The notes beneath the pieces are model-generated. The model saw nothing but the letters and a program-made list of their open reading frames with translations. It was not told the origin of the DNA and searched no databases. DNA of 64,000 nt from Histoplasma ohiense (lineage: Eukaryota > Ascomycota > Eurotiomycetes > Onygenales > Ajellomycetaceae), in assembly GCA_017607445.1 (NCBI GenBank), contig JAEVHH010000003.1, forward strand, positions 806,001 to 870,000, given 5' to 3'. This document shows, one piece after another, positions 21,306 to 32,536 of the stretch (position 1 is the first letter of the stretch; each line of letters begins with the position of its first letter). Made by a program: the position numbers and the translations under genes.

Positions 21306-22119
21306 TCAATCAACGACTAAAGGAGCAAATATATCTTTGAATTCATGTTTTCCGTTCTGAGTATCTAAACCAGACTTGGTTTTTTTACCCCTCCTCGTCG
21401 TCATAACAACTTCCCCCCATTGTTTTGGCAGGGCTGAGACATTGGTGTTCGTGGAAGGGGGCAGTGTCGCGTAGCGCAATCTCCCAAACTCTCCTGGAGC
21501 TGGTGATGCGGCCCGTCTAATGCTATCTACCTGGCTCTCTGTTTTCTGCTCTTGTGTCGGAGACTGCGGCTCTTCCGTTGTTGCTGATGTGGCAATCTCG
21601 TGGCTCTGTGCTCGCGATGAAGATGCGGTTGTTGTATTTATGGAGGAAGAGGTATGTCCGGGCAGCTGGGAGCTTTGTATAGCCCAGATATCAATTACAG
21701 AACTGGTGGGTATTGACAACAGTTATTAGCTACGGAGTATACGCACTGGCAGTGGACTTGACCGGTTGCCAAAAGGATGGGCGTAGGCAATATATGGGCG
21801 CAAACTTACTCTGATGTTCGCTGGCATATTGCCTCTAGAACTTCCCTCTCCCGTTTCAAGTATTCGGGATCAGGACCCTGGCGATGAACTGACCCAACAG
21901 CCCCATATCCATAGCCTGACTGGTAAAGGTCATCATCAAGAAGTCGCGATGATTCAGACTATCAAAAAACTGTGTTAGACTGGCAATGAGCCAAAGACAA
22001 GCAGCTGAAGGGATGCAAGCCACCACCAGAAATCAAAACACGAGATAGAAACCTAAAGGATGACCTACATCATGACTATCCCGGGCGCTCCGACCCAGGC
22101 AAGAAGCGCAAATGCCCAT
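21306..22119 (-). CDS. LAMTOR1/EGO1-like vacuolar TORC1 anchor
   Basis: Exons 22119-22069, 21958-21810 and 21702-21306 give 198 residues. The first exon encodes MGICASCLGRSARDSHD: Gly2 for N-myristoylation and Cys4/Cys7 for palmitoylation, the lipid anchor of LAMTOR1 (p18) and yeast Ego1/Meh1. The second contains SRLLDDDLYQSGYGYG and PEYLKREREVLEAICQRTSD, and the third starts SVIDIWAIQ, the conserved helical core of fungal LAMTOR1-family proteins. The rest is a low-complexity Ser/Thr/Glu/Gln region. The protein should sit on the vacuolar membrane and tether the Rag/Gtr GTPases that activate TORC1 on amino acids. The Asp before SVIDIW is built across the second splice. The start is fixed by the lipidation motif. 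Confidence 0.88.
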
Positions 22120-23770
22120 GTATTACGACAGGGGGTATCTAGTTTGCGACTTGATAACGGGGGAAAAATATTCGATACTCGGCCCTGGAATCGAGGGGTA
22201 GATAGATGGGCGAGAGAAATTGGCAGGTTATACGGTGATAACAAGGGGACTAGTCAGGCAAAAAGCCTGGACATAAAATCATCGAGCCGTCAGAGTAGCC
22301 AGCATCTAGTATACGGACTATGAGGAGGTTCGGCGTGTTGCAACGAGGTTGCAGAGGTGAAAGTCGGACGTTGGAGATTTGATGAATTGGCAGCGACACA
22401 ACAGAATGCAGCCAAGACGACCGCGCTGACCAATCACCGGCCCGGGTCACGCCCAGCCACGGCTTTTGCTGATTTCCTCCGTTTTGAGGTCCTGGAACTC
22501 TCAATATCGAGCATGATCCCGCTTGAACGCAGGCTGGGGATCATTTGTCAACAAAAATATATACGATCCAAGGAGTCACAAGCACAGTGGCAAACTTATA
22601 AGTCTCACCGTTTCCATGAGAACTGCTTAGCAACTGCGGTATACAATTCAACTTCAGCTGGACTCAATTTCCTTTCCTCTCCTCAAGCTGTCTCTTCCCC
22701 TGTCGTTTTTATTTCTTATTCGTGAAGCATTACCCCGGCGCTACTCTATCAACAAGGCAGAGCAGCACTGGGAAATGTGTATCAACATTCTGGAGTTCTG
22801 ACTTTCCGTCCGAGTAACTGCCCCTGCAAATCGTCTTCTTGCGGTTCTCGCTTCAGAGACCTCATTTTTCCTTTCAAATAGCATCCTTGAATATATTACC
22901 TGTTCAATAAGTAATTGAATCCATTGACGACCCATGTCAATATGCAGCAGAGGAACCTAAACTTCTTGAGGCGCCACATCAGACTCCCTCTGCCCGTGTT
23001 CGAGCTCGTATCAGCCCACACGTCTGTTCTTCTTTTGATATCTTGAGGCCGGGGTCGCTATGGATGTAGTCTTTTGCAACCTCGGTTTTTGGCTCCTTCA
23101 GTCAATGGAAGCCAAAATGGCTTGAAGCCTTTGCCTTGATCTGGCATCAAGGTCCGTGAATCCCCAGTCAACGCAGGTCCCTAGGTTGATAATACGGACT
23201 GGCCGTTCATACAACCAGCAACCCTTGTTTCGTATCCACGGTCCTCCACCTAGTCCCTGTCAATCACATAGCTTTCTCAGATGTGCCATTTATTCGCTTT
23301 CAACTCCTTCCTTTGAATCCACTACTGCATCCAAGTCAACACCTTCTTATACCAGTATGAGTGTGACAGTGGGATTGTCTCACGGAATGCATCAAACCTT
23401 TGGCTACGGGACACCTCCCACATTGTCCAGGAGTGCTCAGTCTGCGGGGACAAGGCATTAGTCCACTAACGCCTTCAAGTTCAATCCAATCAATACCCTG
23501 GGTGTGATCTAATTATCTCATTTATTTTGATACTCCCATCGCAAAACACTGTATCCATGGCTTTATACCTGTACCCCGCTTTCCAGGCTCCCGCATTCTT
23601 CAATCAAGGGGTTGGAGATGATAATATAATAAGGATGGCTATTCCTACCAAATTGCAAGTCGTCGATCTTTTCTGAATTTCCAACTCGATCCTCGTATAC
23701 CGTAATCCTTATAAGGGGAGCAGTACCAACCGTCCTTTTGTTTACGTTTTTAACACGCAAAACATCCACA
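22120..23770. other. Intergenic, divergent promoters
   Basis: This region lies between the LAMTOR1/EGO1-like gene (minus) and the Cys-rich secreted protein gene (plus). The open frames at 22357-22725 and 23156-23461 have no recognisable domain, no splice support and lie in promoter positions; I do not call them. Confidence 0.4.
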
Positions 23771-24209
23771 ATGAAGTTTCTCTTCGGAATTCTTACCTCT
23801 CTCACCATTCTTGGAGCCCCCGCCCTAGCAGCGGTGAATGGTCCGTGTAGCGGCACCAGCGATACGCCGGGATACTATGGAATCTGCATTTCGACATCCT
23901 CCTGCAGGGCTAATGGCGGGACTTATGTGAACAACCGCTGTCCCAATGACCCGAACAACATCAAGTGCTGCACTATTGCTGGATGTGCAGACTCGAGCAG
24001 CTACTGCGGATGGACCAGTCGGCATTGCAGTGGGAAATTTAGAACTGGTATGTTTGATAATGGTGTTCTTCCTTCGCGGATCCGCTTTCACCTGGTGCCG
24101 GGATTTTTTTCCCTTCAACCAATAATTACCTCTCTCGCACAAGGGGTGCTAACCCGTCTTTGCAGGATTGTGCCCGGGTGGTAACAATTACAAATGTTGT
24201 GATCATTGA
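23771..24209 (+). CDS. Small secreted Cys-rich protein (fungal NlpC/P60-associated domain)
   Basis: Exons 23771-24047 and 24166-24209 give 106 residues. MKFLFGILTSLTILGAPALA is a clear signal peptide. The mature part has evenly placed Cys in the pattern GPC...GICISTSSC...NNRCPNDPNNIKCC...GLCPGGNNYKCC. The same pattern occurs as an N-terminal domain in secreted fungal NlpC/P60-type peptidoglycan endopeptidases and some fungal lysozymes. Here it stands alone; the protein ends DH shortly after the last CC, with no room for a catalytic domain. The intron has a GCTAAC branch site and a TTTGCAG acceptor. Possible roles are binding of bacterial wall or chitin outside the cell; the function is inferred only from the domain's company elsewhere. 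Confidence 0.8.
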
Positions 24210-25170
24210 GACTCCCTTGCGTACTTAGGATTGTGTGTTGGGGGGGGGGGGATCCTCCCCGCGGAAGGTGTTACCTGCGAATGAAGTTGTAGTTTGGAAT
24301 TTCTGGTCATCAGTCATCCTGCTCGTTGCATCCTTTACCACTTTCAGCTTCTCAACTGCGGCTAGCAAATTGAATTCGCCAGCGGTTATTTCACAAAGCT
24401 TCCTTCATATTCTGTATCTATGCTGGTGGAATCCAGATGTTGACTTTTCAACAAACCAAAATATATTATCCTTTCCCGCACTTGTGTGTGATCAGCCAAG
24501 ATAAACGAATCTCGAAAGTGTTATATGGAAGTAAATTAAAACTTTTCACCTATACAAAAGTAAGGTTTTGATCTTAGGCCCGTTTCAGCCCTTATCTATT
24601 GGGAGATCTATCTATCGCTCGTGACAAAATTACAGGATTGTGTGCATGAGGGGGACAGAAATGTAGACATTTTTCAAAATACTAGTAGATCTCATGACCA
24701 AACCATTGAAACAAAATGAAAGATAGTCTTGAGGAAAGAGGGGGGGGGGCAGATGTTTTTCCACTGCAAGCAAACCGCGTTTTCATCACCGAGAATAAAC
24801 CCTTGGACTTTCTCAAAGCTAGAAAGCCTGAGAGTTTAAATTGTGAGATATGTGTGACAACAAAGAGAGGGGTTTTAGGACAATCTTCGTCAATCTTCGC
24901 CCTTCATCACAAATGTGAATTCGGCTATATAACATCTATCTCGACACTTCCGCTGTCTCGGGATTTGGCCGCAAGATCAACTTGGGGGTGGAACTAAATA
25001 TCTAGACTAAGCCTTGGCATCCACCATTTAGCTTTCCATCCGTTGTGCGCTCTTTCGTTCGTTCCTCAGTCAAAGTTCGTACCTAAATCAGTTCTTATAA
25101 TACCAGCTTCTCTGAGCGGAATTTACTCCTCTTCTACATGCCCTGACTACCGCTTTCACACCCGCACACA
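24210..25170. other. Intergenic
   Basis: Tandem-oriented genes flank this. It starts with a 12-nt G-run at 24240-24251 in the probable 3' UTR of the upstream gene. No gene is seen. The 200 bases before 25171 are pyrimidine-rich, typical of a fungal promoter. Confidence 0.45.
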
Positions 25171-26355
25171 ATGTTCGAATTTCCCGACGCAAAACGGTAA
25201 GTTCACCATCCCTTTGTCCTACCGGAATCTTCGACCATGAAAATTCAAAAAAAAAAAAATCACATTCCTAATTCTCCATTTCACACAGCGTCTGTCGCGA
25301 AGATCTACAATCCCGCCGTTCCTCCCGCTCCCCATCGCCTCTAGACACCGCCACAGCCACATATGCCGCAAACGCGCTGCGAAACATCTTCTCGTCAGTA
25401 GGAACTTATACTCCTCCTCCTCCTCATCTACGACCAGCAAATCCTACGGCAGACTTGGGACATATCCAGGATGAAGGTGAGGAGCAGGAGTTCGAGTTCA
25501 GACTCTTTCGTGAACCGCAGGTGTGTGCGCAGAAAGGGGCATCGGGACACGACCGAGTGGGCAGCGGCCAAACCGATGCACCAAAGCAAGTGAACGGGAT
25601 GGACGCTGGCATTCGGAAATTTAGAATCAGGTTACGATCTCAGTCTCCTACTGCGAACGATGGCGAAGGGGGGTTTGTGGTCCCGTTTCGGGGTTGGGAG
25701 TATTACTTCTCAGACCCGGAGTGGGCGAGAAGGAAAATGGCGGGGGAGGGGATAGGGGCCCTGAGTGCTGAGTCTGATACACGGCAGAAGCAGGGGTTTG
25801 TTGATGCTGCAGTTAGTGGGGAAACAATACTTGAAGAAGGAGCAAATAGTGGTATATGGGTGAGTGTGAGCTCTTTTTGCTCTCCAGATATCCTTTGGGA
25901 GACATTACTCAGGAAGCAACGGGAAGGAATGAAAATGAAAAGGTAAATACAAAGCCGGTTGATGTTGCGAGCTAATACGATTCGAAAACCAGCCTGGCTG
26001 CCATCTTCCGTGGCGAGTCATCCATCTCAAAACGGTTCCATCCCAAAATAAACAGAAAGAGCCGTCAGAGTCGCCTCATACAGCAGCTGTCACCCTTTTA
26101 GGTCCATTGGGCGTCTCAAAAGCACCTAAGTCTAGGAAAAAGCCAGGCAAGAAACGCCGTATCATTCTGCGACAGCGTCTTGCCGCCGCCAAAACTGCAG
26201 AAGCGGATGAGAGGGACAAGCGGGCGAGGAGAAATCGTGAGAAAAAGATTAAAAGGAGGCAGAAGGAAAGGGAGAGGAAGGCTACTCTTCGTGAAAGTAA
26301 AGATGAGCAGGGGGAAATTGCAGGGGGTGAGGCAGCGAATAGTCATTTCAAATGA
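25171..26355 (+). CDS. DUF2011-family conserved fungal protein
   Basis: Exons 25171-25196, 25289-25859 and 25993-26355 give 319 residues. MFEFPDAKRVCREDL at the N-terminus, EFEFRLFREP, KFRIRLRSQSP, EGGFVVPFRGWEYYF and PGCHLPWRVIHLK follow the order seen in ascomycete DUF2011 proteins. The last 80 residues are very basic (KAPKSRKKPGKKRRIILRQR onwards, then alternating Lys/Arg/Glu), suggesting a nuclear or nucleolar RNA-associated protein. No enzyme motif is seen. The long frame through 25946 reads into the second intron, whose removal restores PGCHLPW after SGIW; the intron has a GAGCTAATAC branch region. The biological role is unknown to me. Confidence 0.82.
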
Positions 26356-27536
26356 TTGTCCGAGATATGATCGGGCATATGGTGGTCGTATCCCTGACAA
26401 ACCTAAAAATTGCAGCTTCCTTCCACCAGGGGAAAGGCAGCGTTTGTGACATCGAGAAGGGAAGTCGGTGTTGGAAATCGCTAGGAGCGGGCTCTGGAGA
26501 TTGCCGCCCCACCGTGTAGTTGACAACATAACCAACCATATACATGCACCCATCCCACCGGCGAGCCAACCGGCGAGGGTTGGTGTAATCTGCCAGGTGC
26601 CGAAAAAGCAGGTTAAAAATAACTTCTCCAAACCCACCATATGTCGCAGGAGGGAAGAATCCAACACCTAATTAATTGCAAATTGCAGTGGAAAAAGAAT
26701 AACATTGTGAAACACGAATACAAAAAGGTGAATGTCGTGATATCATTTCGGGGCGCCGGTCTTCCCGGTCCAGATAACAATTGGCCGATGGATGTTGTTC
26801 CGGGATCATGCCGGGACAGCACCGCCTCTCATCATCTCGGAACGTGCCGCAGGCCGAAGCTTGTTGAGTGGGGCATGCCGAAATTTTAAGGCCATCCGGG
26901 GCCCATCCCCACAACAGAGGATCAAGATGGCAAGTTTTGTGAATTCTAGAATGACAATGAAACTTCTTTCATGTCGACACAGAAAAAATAGAACAACATT
27001 TGGCGTGGATTCTCTACAATATTTATAAGTAGTTTCTTTCACTTTCCAACCCTTCTGCTGTTATACATTTTGTTTGATATATGCGTTGGGAGTGTTTCGT
27101 GCCTACTAGAGTACCAGTATTTTTTCTTTTTTTTGTATCTATAGCATGGCTGCTACACCCTACCTACGCCTTTATAGTACACCGCTTATAGCGATTGTCA
27201 TTATTTTCCCAAGTCGCTGAAGATATCAGGTTTCCTCGAGCCTACTAGAGTGTGAACTTCAGGCTAGCACGAATAGAAAAAGAACCACGCCATATGAGGT
27301 CTCGGTTCTCAAAAAAAAAAGGACGAAGAAAAAGAAGAAAAGAAAGAAAGAAATGGGACAAAAGTAAATATTGGAGGATCTCATATTCTTCTTAATCAGT
27401 TTAAGACTGCGCTTTGGCACCAATACATAGTTTAAACAATAAATGCGCAGTTAATCACGTATTTTCCAGGACAAAAGCCCAATCTTCCATTGTCGTGTAC
27501 TTGCAATGCAGCGGAGTGCTGACCGATGGCGTCGAA
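26356..27536. other. Intergenic between convergent genes
   Basis: This holds the 3' regions of the DUF2011 gene (plus) and the next minus-strand gene. Overlapping open frames on both strands at 26116-27042 mirror one another and are not called. Confidence 0.4.
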
Positions 27537-28004
27537 CTATCCGGTTCGACTAAACGGATTCGGAGGTGGTGGCTGTAGCGTAGTTATCGGTGACGCCAAA
27601 TTTGGCCGTGGCATTGGCAGTTGCATTGGCGCAGGCGGCGCAGGCGGCGCAGGCACAACTCCCAACACATCTACATCAGCAAATTCGGCCTCCTCCGGTC
27701 GGCCTCCTTTGGGCAGAAAACCGATCAAAACTCTAATTATCCCACATGAAGTGGGCGTAAACTTCAGAGTACGTTCAAAACACCTCTCCTTTGTGACAGT
27801 TGGAAAAATAAAATCATAGTTCACTCCCTTGATGTTTGTCGTAGCTTTGAGAACCACGTCGCCAATGACGCCTGGGTCGATGGGAGCTTCAATTTTGACA
27901 GTGTAGAAAACACTATCTCCGTGTGTGATAGGTTTTGTTGAGCGAGTAATATCGCAAAATGACATCTTCCCAAACTTACAGTCCAGCGGGGTCGGTGGAT
28001 CCAT
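27537..28004 (-). CDS. Unrecognised protein with Pro-rich tail
   Basis: A single frame of 155 residues from ATG 28004. Residues 1-105 look like a beta-rich globular domain (DSVFYTVKIEAP, GDVVLKATTNIKGVNYDF, RTLKFTPTSCGIIRVLIGF) with four or five Cys. Residues 115-155 are Pro/Ala-rich and end NPFSRTG. The Ala-Pro-Pro repeat comes from a short GGCGCA-type tandem at about 27630-27655. There is no signal peptide, so a secreted location is not supported. A GTAAGT at codons 9-11 could be a donor, in which case the true model differs. I could not place it in a family; it may be lineage-specific. Confidence 0.5.
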   Translation of the reverse strand: MDPPTPLDCKFGKMSFCDITRSTKPITHGDSVFYTVKIEAPIDPGVIGDVVLKATTNIKGVNYDFIFPTVTKERCFERTLKFTPTSCGIIRVLIGFLPKGGRPEEAEFADVDVLGVVPAPPAPPAPMQLPMPRPNLASPITTLQPPPPNPFSRTG

Positions 28005-29629
28005 AACTAATGATTAGGGAACAGAAGATGGCTTCTCGAGTATTTAATTTAGAGAACAATAAAATATGCGGTGGATATTGCATAAAACGTCAGGTCGACT
28101 GATAGAGAGTAGGTATAAAATGTAGGCTAAAACGGAAAATGAATGTAGACTGGTTGTGATATTAGAAGGTCAATTTGAACGTCAGGTAGAAGCTGACGAT
28201 AAATAGATATATAGATAGATATACATATATATACATGAGTATATCACTCTTACTCCCGGGTCTATTTAAATCGTGAATTCTCGGCCAGTAAATATTAAAA
28301 TCATACAATAAGAGTGCTATGCAAGGATCTTAAAGACACGCAAACTGAGCTTTTAGCTCGGAGTCCCTTCTTCTGCAAAGAGTCGTGTTTAAAAATGGTC
28401 TTTGACCTTTTTGCAATGAAGGAGCCTCGAGTATCCGGTATATTTTCCGGAATTAAGCGAATCAGAAACGTGTCTGTGCTATCTTTGTTGTGGGAGAAAC
28501 CATATCACTCCGTGTATTGCGATGGGATTTGGCGAGGAGTGTATTTGAAACGGATCAGGATTTGAGGTTCTTTGGAATTTCGCTGGACAGTTCCCGATTC
28601 GAACTTCCCCCAAGGCAAAACGAAATAGACAACAAACAGGAGAGGCGGGCTCGTGGGTAACCTCTCGATGGATATCATCCTGAAAAGTAAGCAAATAAAT
28701 AAATAAATAAACCCCAAGTTGACAAACCTGGAATCCAAGGGGATGCAGTGGAGCATTGTTGGATAAAACATATCTAACCGCGCAGCAACACAGTAACATC
28801 GCTGGAAGCTAGAGAAACATTCAACCCTTCTAGCTACACGCATAGGAGTTAACTGGGCCCCGTAATCACATAGCTATCAACAGATAGTTAATACTTCTCA
28901 TATCACGCCCAAGAGTTTGCTGAAGCAGTAGCACAAATACAACATATCAAATTCAATATTGTACCCCGTAGTTTAGTCAATCAGCAATGTGTCAGATGAA
29001 CAATTCAAGCCTTGGATATTCAATGAGTAAAAATTGCAACTTCTTCCAGATCGGAGACGCATATATAATTACCCCTGTCCTAGAGACGACGATTGATCAT
29101 GTACGCACTGCGCAACGACGTGGGGTAGGGATAGGCAGTTCCAAACACCGGGAACATTGAAATGCTTCAATGGAGAATGTACGAGACAACACGCTATTGT
29201 GGCAAATTATTCATGAGAAGAGTTAACTCAAAAACATAGAGGGCAATTGGGTGCAGTAGGAAATAGGGGAACGGGTATTATGCAAGCAAGTTGGGCGTGG
29301 ACAAACGGAAAAGACAGAGGCCGAAAGCACACTACGAGAAAACGTGCTAAGTTGCCAACCAAACATAAAAACAAGTAATGCACGGAATACAAAACAACAG
29401 GAATACAAAATTAATGGGAATACGGAAATATACAGCTGATACAACATGATATTAATCCACTAATATTCAACCCAACCCAGATTGACATTTCAGTTCAAAT
29501 TTCATGTATAATTGCAAAGTCACGTTCCATGGGTGCATTTGTCGCAGCAGAGTATGAGTCTCTGAGATAAGTTCGGAAATGGGTTCATGAAGTTGCGAAA
29601 GGTATCCACGGGGAAAGAAAAGGAATTGT
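28005..29629. other. Intergenic, AT-rich
   Basis: No gene is supported. Short tetranucleotide runs such as ATAGATAT at about 28200-28235 and AAAT repeats at about 28694-28712 are present. The longest frames at 28479-28843 (minus) lack conserved features. Confidence 0.45.
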
Positions 29630-30448
29630 TCACGAAGCAGGAGCCGCGGGCGCGGGAGCATCAGCAGGCTTGGAGGTATCTGGTGTCGGCTCAGTTTCCG
29701 ATGTGGGTGGTTCCGCGACTTCAGCGGGTTTATCCTCAGCAGGCTGCATCTCAGCGGGTTTGGCTTCAGGGGCAGGTGTTGGTTGGGGCGCCGGGTCGAC
29801 TGCGTTTGGGGATTCAGTGGGAGCGGCTGCAGGGACAGGCGTAGCACCTAAACGGAGATTAAGTAGATTAATTTCTGTTATGATTGCATTGATACGTGTT
29901 GGTGAGCTTACCACCGGCAGTTGGAGCTGGAGTAGGGGCAGCATCTGCAGCTGCTGGAGTTGCTTCCTTCAATGGATCAGGCGCTGGAGTGGCAGCCGCA
30001 GGCTCGACGGCGGCAGGCGGTTCAGTTATCGCGGGGGGAACTGCTCCATCAGCCGCCGGGGCAGTTGCTGGGGCCGTATCAGGTGCTGCACCGGGAGCTG
30101 GAGCTGGCGGGGCAATCGCATCTGCAGCAGTTGTTTCCGGGGCTGCCAGTTGGGCAGCGGGAGCAGCCTCTGCTGGTGTAGTCTCCGTTGGCTCCGCATC
30201 TACCACGGGAGCAGCGGTAGCTTCTGCAGAAGTATCCTCTACTGTAGCGGCTTGGGCTGTTGACAACCTCTTCTTGCGTCCCCTGAAGAACCTTTTGAAA
30301 CCTTTCTTCAGCTGATCAAGCGCATCGGGAGCTATTCAAATGTTAGACTGGAAAGCCCAGGATATACGAAAGACAAAGGAAGTAACTGGAATTTCCCGGA
30401 CAAGAAGACGGCTGGGAAACAGTAGTCTAACTTACGAACACCAGGCAT
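29630..30448 (-). CDS. Ala/Pro-rich low-complexity protein with basic N-terminus
   Basis: Exons 30448-30436, 30331-29912 and 29847-29630 give 216 residues. The N-terminus MPGVPPDALDQLKKGFKRFF followed by RGRKKR is a basic amphipathic helix, a plausible membrane- or nucleic-acid-binding segment. All the rest is low-complexity Ala, Pro, Thr and Glu, with PAE/PAEDKPAE-like repeats near the C-terminus. Similar MPGV-starting Ala/Pro/Glu-rich proteins are common in Eurotiomycetes and have no assigned function. No signal peptide or catalytic motif is seen. Exon 1 codes only four residues plus one base, fixed by the in-frame GTAAGT donor and the CTCCCGATG acceptor side. High GC and repeated codons mark the region off from its neighbours. 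Confidence 0.72.
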
Positions 30449-32098
30449 GATGGATGAGAAGGCTCAAGGGAGGATCACGGGGAGACGGGAAGTGAGAGAG
30501 CAAGAATATGTATCTGGCAAGTCAAATGCAATAGGTCGCACCCGCCACGCTATAAACTTGTTGAACAACGGAACGATAGGAGGAGCACGGCGGGCGGCGG
30601 ACGATACGAAAAGGACAGAAAGCGTTGAGGTCGAGGACAGAGCGAGGAGGTTGGCTTATTAAGGGGAGCTGCCGGCGCGATGTCAGGGATGTGCACGGGC
30701 CAAGTATCGCTGGAATTCGTGGGCCCGTGACTAATCAGGAGCGGCTCGGGCAGTTAACGCCGTGTTTGATATTCGTCATTCCCCTTTTCGCATCTTTCCA
30801 TGCGCCACGATGCCAGAAACAACCTCACATCTGGGGGTTTTACATTCATGGTGGCAATTAAAGTACGGTGCTAATCTGCTATATTGCCCCTTAATATCGT
30901 GCGTCAAAATGCTTCGCTCGATTGCTGGTTTTCATTCTACCATCGGATGAACGTCCCTTGTCGTCCTCCATTTCTGGACTGCTCTGTTCTGCGACTAGCG
31001 CCCACTTACTTGAGTAGCGCCATCGGAAACTCTGGGGTTGTGGGCTTCGTAATCCTGTCGTTTGCCAACAATGCTGCAGCATGACGTGAATTCATAGCAT
31101 AAATTGAATTTTCCACCCTCCTTGTTGGAAACAAACACTTCATGTTCACCCTCAAAATCGGAACTCGAACCCTCAAGACCTCGTCGCAAAATTTAATTAA
31201 ACGTTTCCGCTTGGAGAGCGAGGAATCCAAGGGAGTAGACTTGATTTAACCATTTGCAGCTGCTAGGATCTTGAAACAGCTACTGGGCGCTTCCATGGTG
31301 GGCCCTTTCCTTCAAGGGTTCATGTAGGCTTGGTAGGATGGCTTTCCTTTTATTGGCTCTGTGTGCACAGTGTCAGCATTTACGCTGCAGATCAAGATAA
31401 TGGAAAGGCAGCTTGAATAAAAGACGACCTAACCAGAGCTCTGCCCAGAAACCCTCGTCTACTGATTTGGCCGGGAAGGATTTGAGACAATACCCCAATC
31501 GCTGTCTCCATTGCCTTTAGGGTTCAAATATCCCCCACTATCACCAAAATTTGGCAATGGAACAGATCCATGAGTGGCCCTCCTTGCCACCTGCGAGGTC
31601 TGTGAATATACCCTCTATTCCCCTGTCAGCGCGGGCGTTATCAACACTGCAAGACCTTCCACACGTACTTCTTTTCTTGTGTACGTATGCATTCCGTGAT
31701 GCAACACATTTACAATTGAAATCATATTTCTTCTTGTCTTCCCCGAGAATCAGCAGGTGAAATCGATATGTCAATTCGAATCTCCAAACTGTTCGTTGCT
31801 CATTAGGTTGCTCCATAGGTAATGGTTACCATATCATGGCAGGCCCAAGGATTTCATCTTAATACCTTTCTTCCACACTCAAAGAAGTGATTTGCATTTC
31901 AAGTCAGCTCCATAATGAAACCCTTTTTCGGGTGGTCAAAAAACATCCATTGTCTATAGTGGTCGTTCCTAGTGGTAATTACAATTTTGAAACCCACATG
32001 ATCGTTCAATCATTCTACCCACGGTGTCATGTCATTCCTTTCGAGCTTCACTTCAGCGCTATGCTACTTTGGAAATCCATCCTTCTCCCTCACCATTT
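30449..32098. other. Intergenic
   Basis: The first 300 bases are the promoter side of the Ala/Pro-rich gene. The rest shows no convincing gene. A minus-strand B-box-like GGTTCGAGTTCC at about 31146-31157 has no A box at a usual distance and no tRNA fold. Confidence 0.4.
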
Positions 32099-32536
32099 TC
32101 ACATCCCACAATCCCCCGGCACCGCCTCAGTAACAGTCATATCAGTCCTTCCGATCTCGACTGCTCGTCCCCCTGTCAGCTCATTCATTGCTGCCTTTGC
32201 TAAGTTGAACCCGCTCCCAGCATGATCCATCGCAATCACGGGAATTTCCACGCCAGTCTCCTCGAATTTCAATTTGTAACATTTTCCGCAGTTGGTGCTG
32301 TTCCAGCCTGCCACTGAGAACGCAGCTCCGATTCTTGGGAAGATGGGGAGATCGCCCGCGACGTGGAAGCCTTTAGTTACCAAGCCATTGGCTCCATCAG
32401 AGCAGCTCGTCGTTAACAAATCCAGGTTTTCATTGTCGTAGGTCTCGTCATAAGCGACGGTCATGACCTGCTGAGAAAAGGCCAGGTTGGAGAGAGAGAG
32501 GAAGAGGGCGATCGTAGAGATGATGGACGATTTCAT
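32099..32536 (-). CDS. Cerato-platanin family secreted protein
   Basis: One exon, 145 residues, from ATG 32536 (MKSSIISTIALFLSLSNLAFS, a signal peptide); the longer frame upstream starts only with GTG. The mature protein begins QQVMTVAYDETYDN and has the family landmarks TTSCSDGANGL, AGWNSTNCGKCYKLKF, IPVIAMDHAG, FNLAKAAMNELTGG and a final PGDCG, with the four conserved Cys that form two disulfides. Cerato-platanins are expansin-like double-psi beta-barrel proteins that bind chitin oligomers in the wall. Coccidioides has a well-known antigen of this family. A role in wall loosening or surface interaction is expected. It lies next to an AT-rich desert and is transcribed away from it. Confidence 0.93.
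   Translation of the reverse strand: MKSSIISTIALFLSLSNLAFSQQVMTVAYDETYDNENLDLLTTSCSDGANGLVTKGFHVAGDLPIFPRIGAAFSVAGWNSTNCGKCYKLKFEETGVEIPVIAMDHAGSGFNLAKAAMNELTGGRAVEIGRTDMTVTEAVPGDCGM

Noticed and set aside
22357..23461. Two plus-strand frames of about 100-120 codons
   Set aside because: They lie between divergent promoters, show no domains and have no splice support.
25860..25946. Extra exon in the DUF2011 gene ending KMKR
   Set aside because: It would need a 28-nt intron, and joining it to the next exon puts PGCHLPWRVIHLK out of frame.
31140..31165. tRNA gene suggested by GGTTCGAGTTCC on the minus strand
   Set aside because: No A box at normal spacing and no cloverleaf stems around it.
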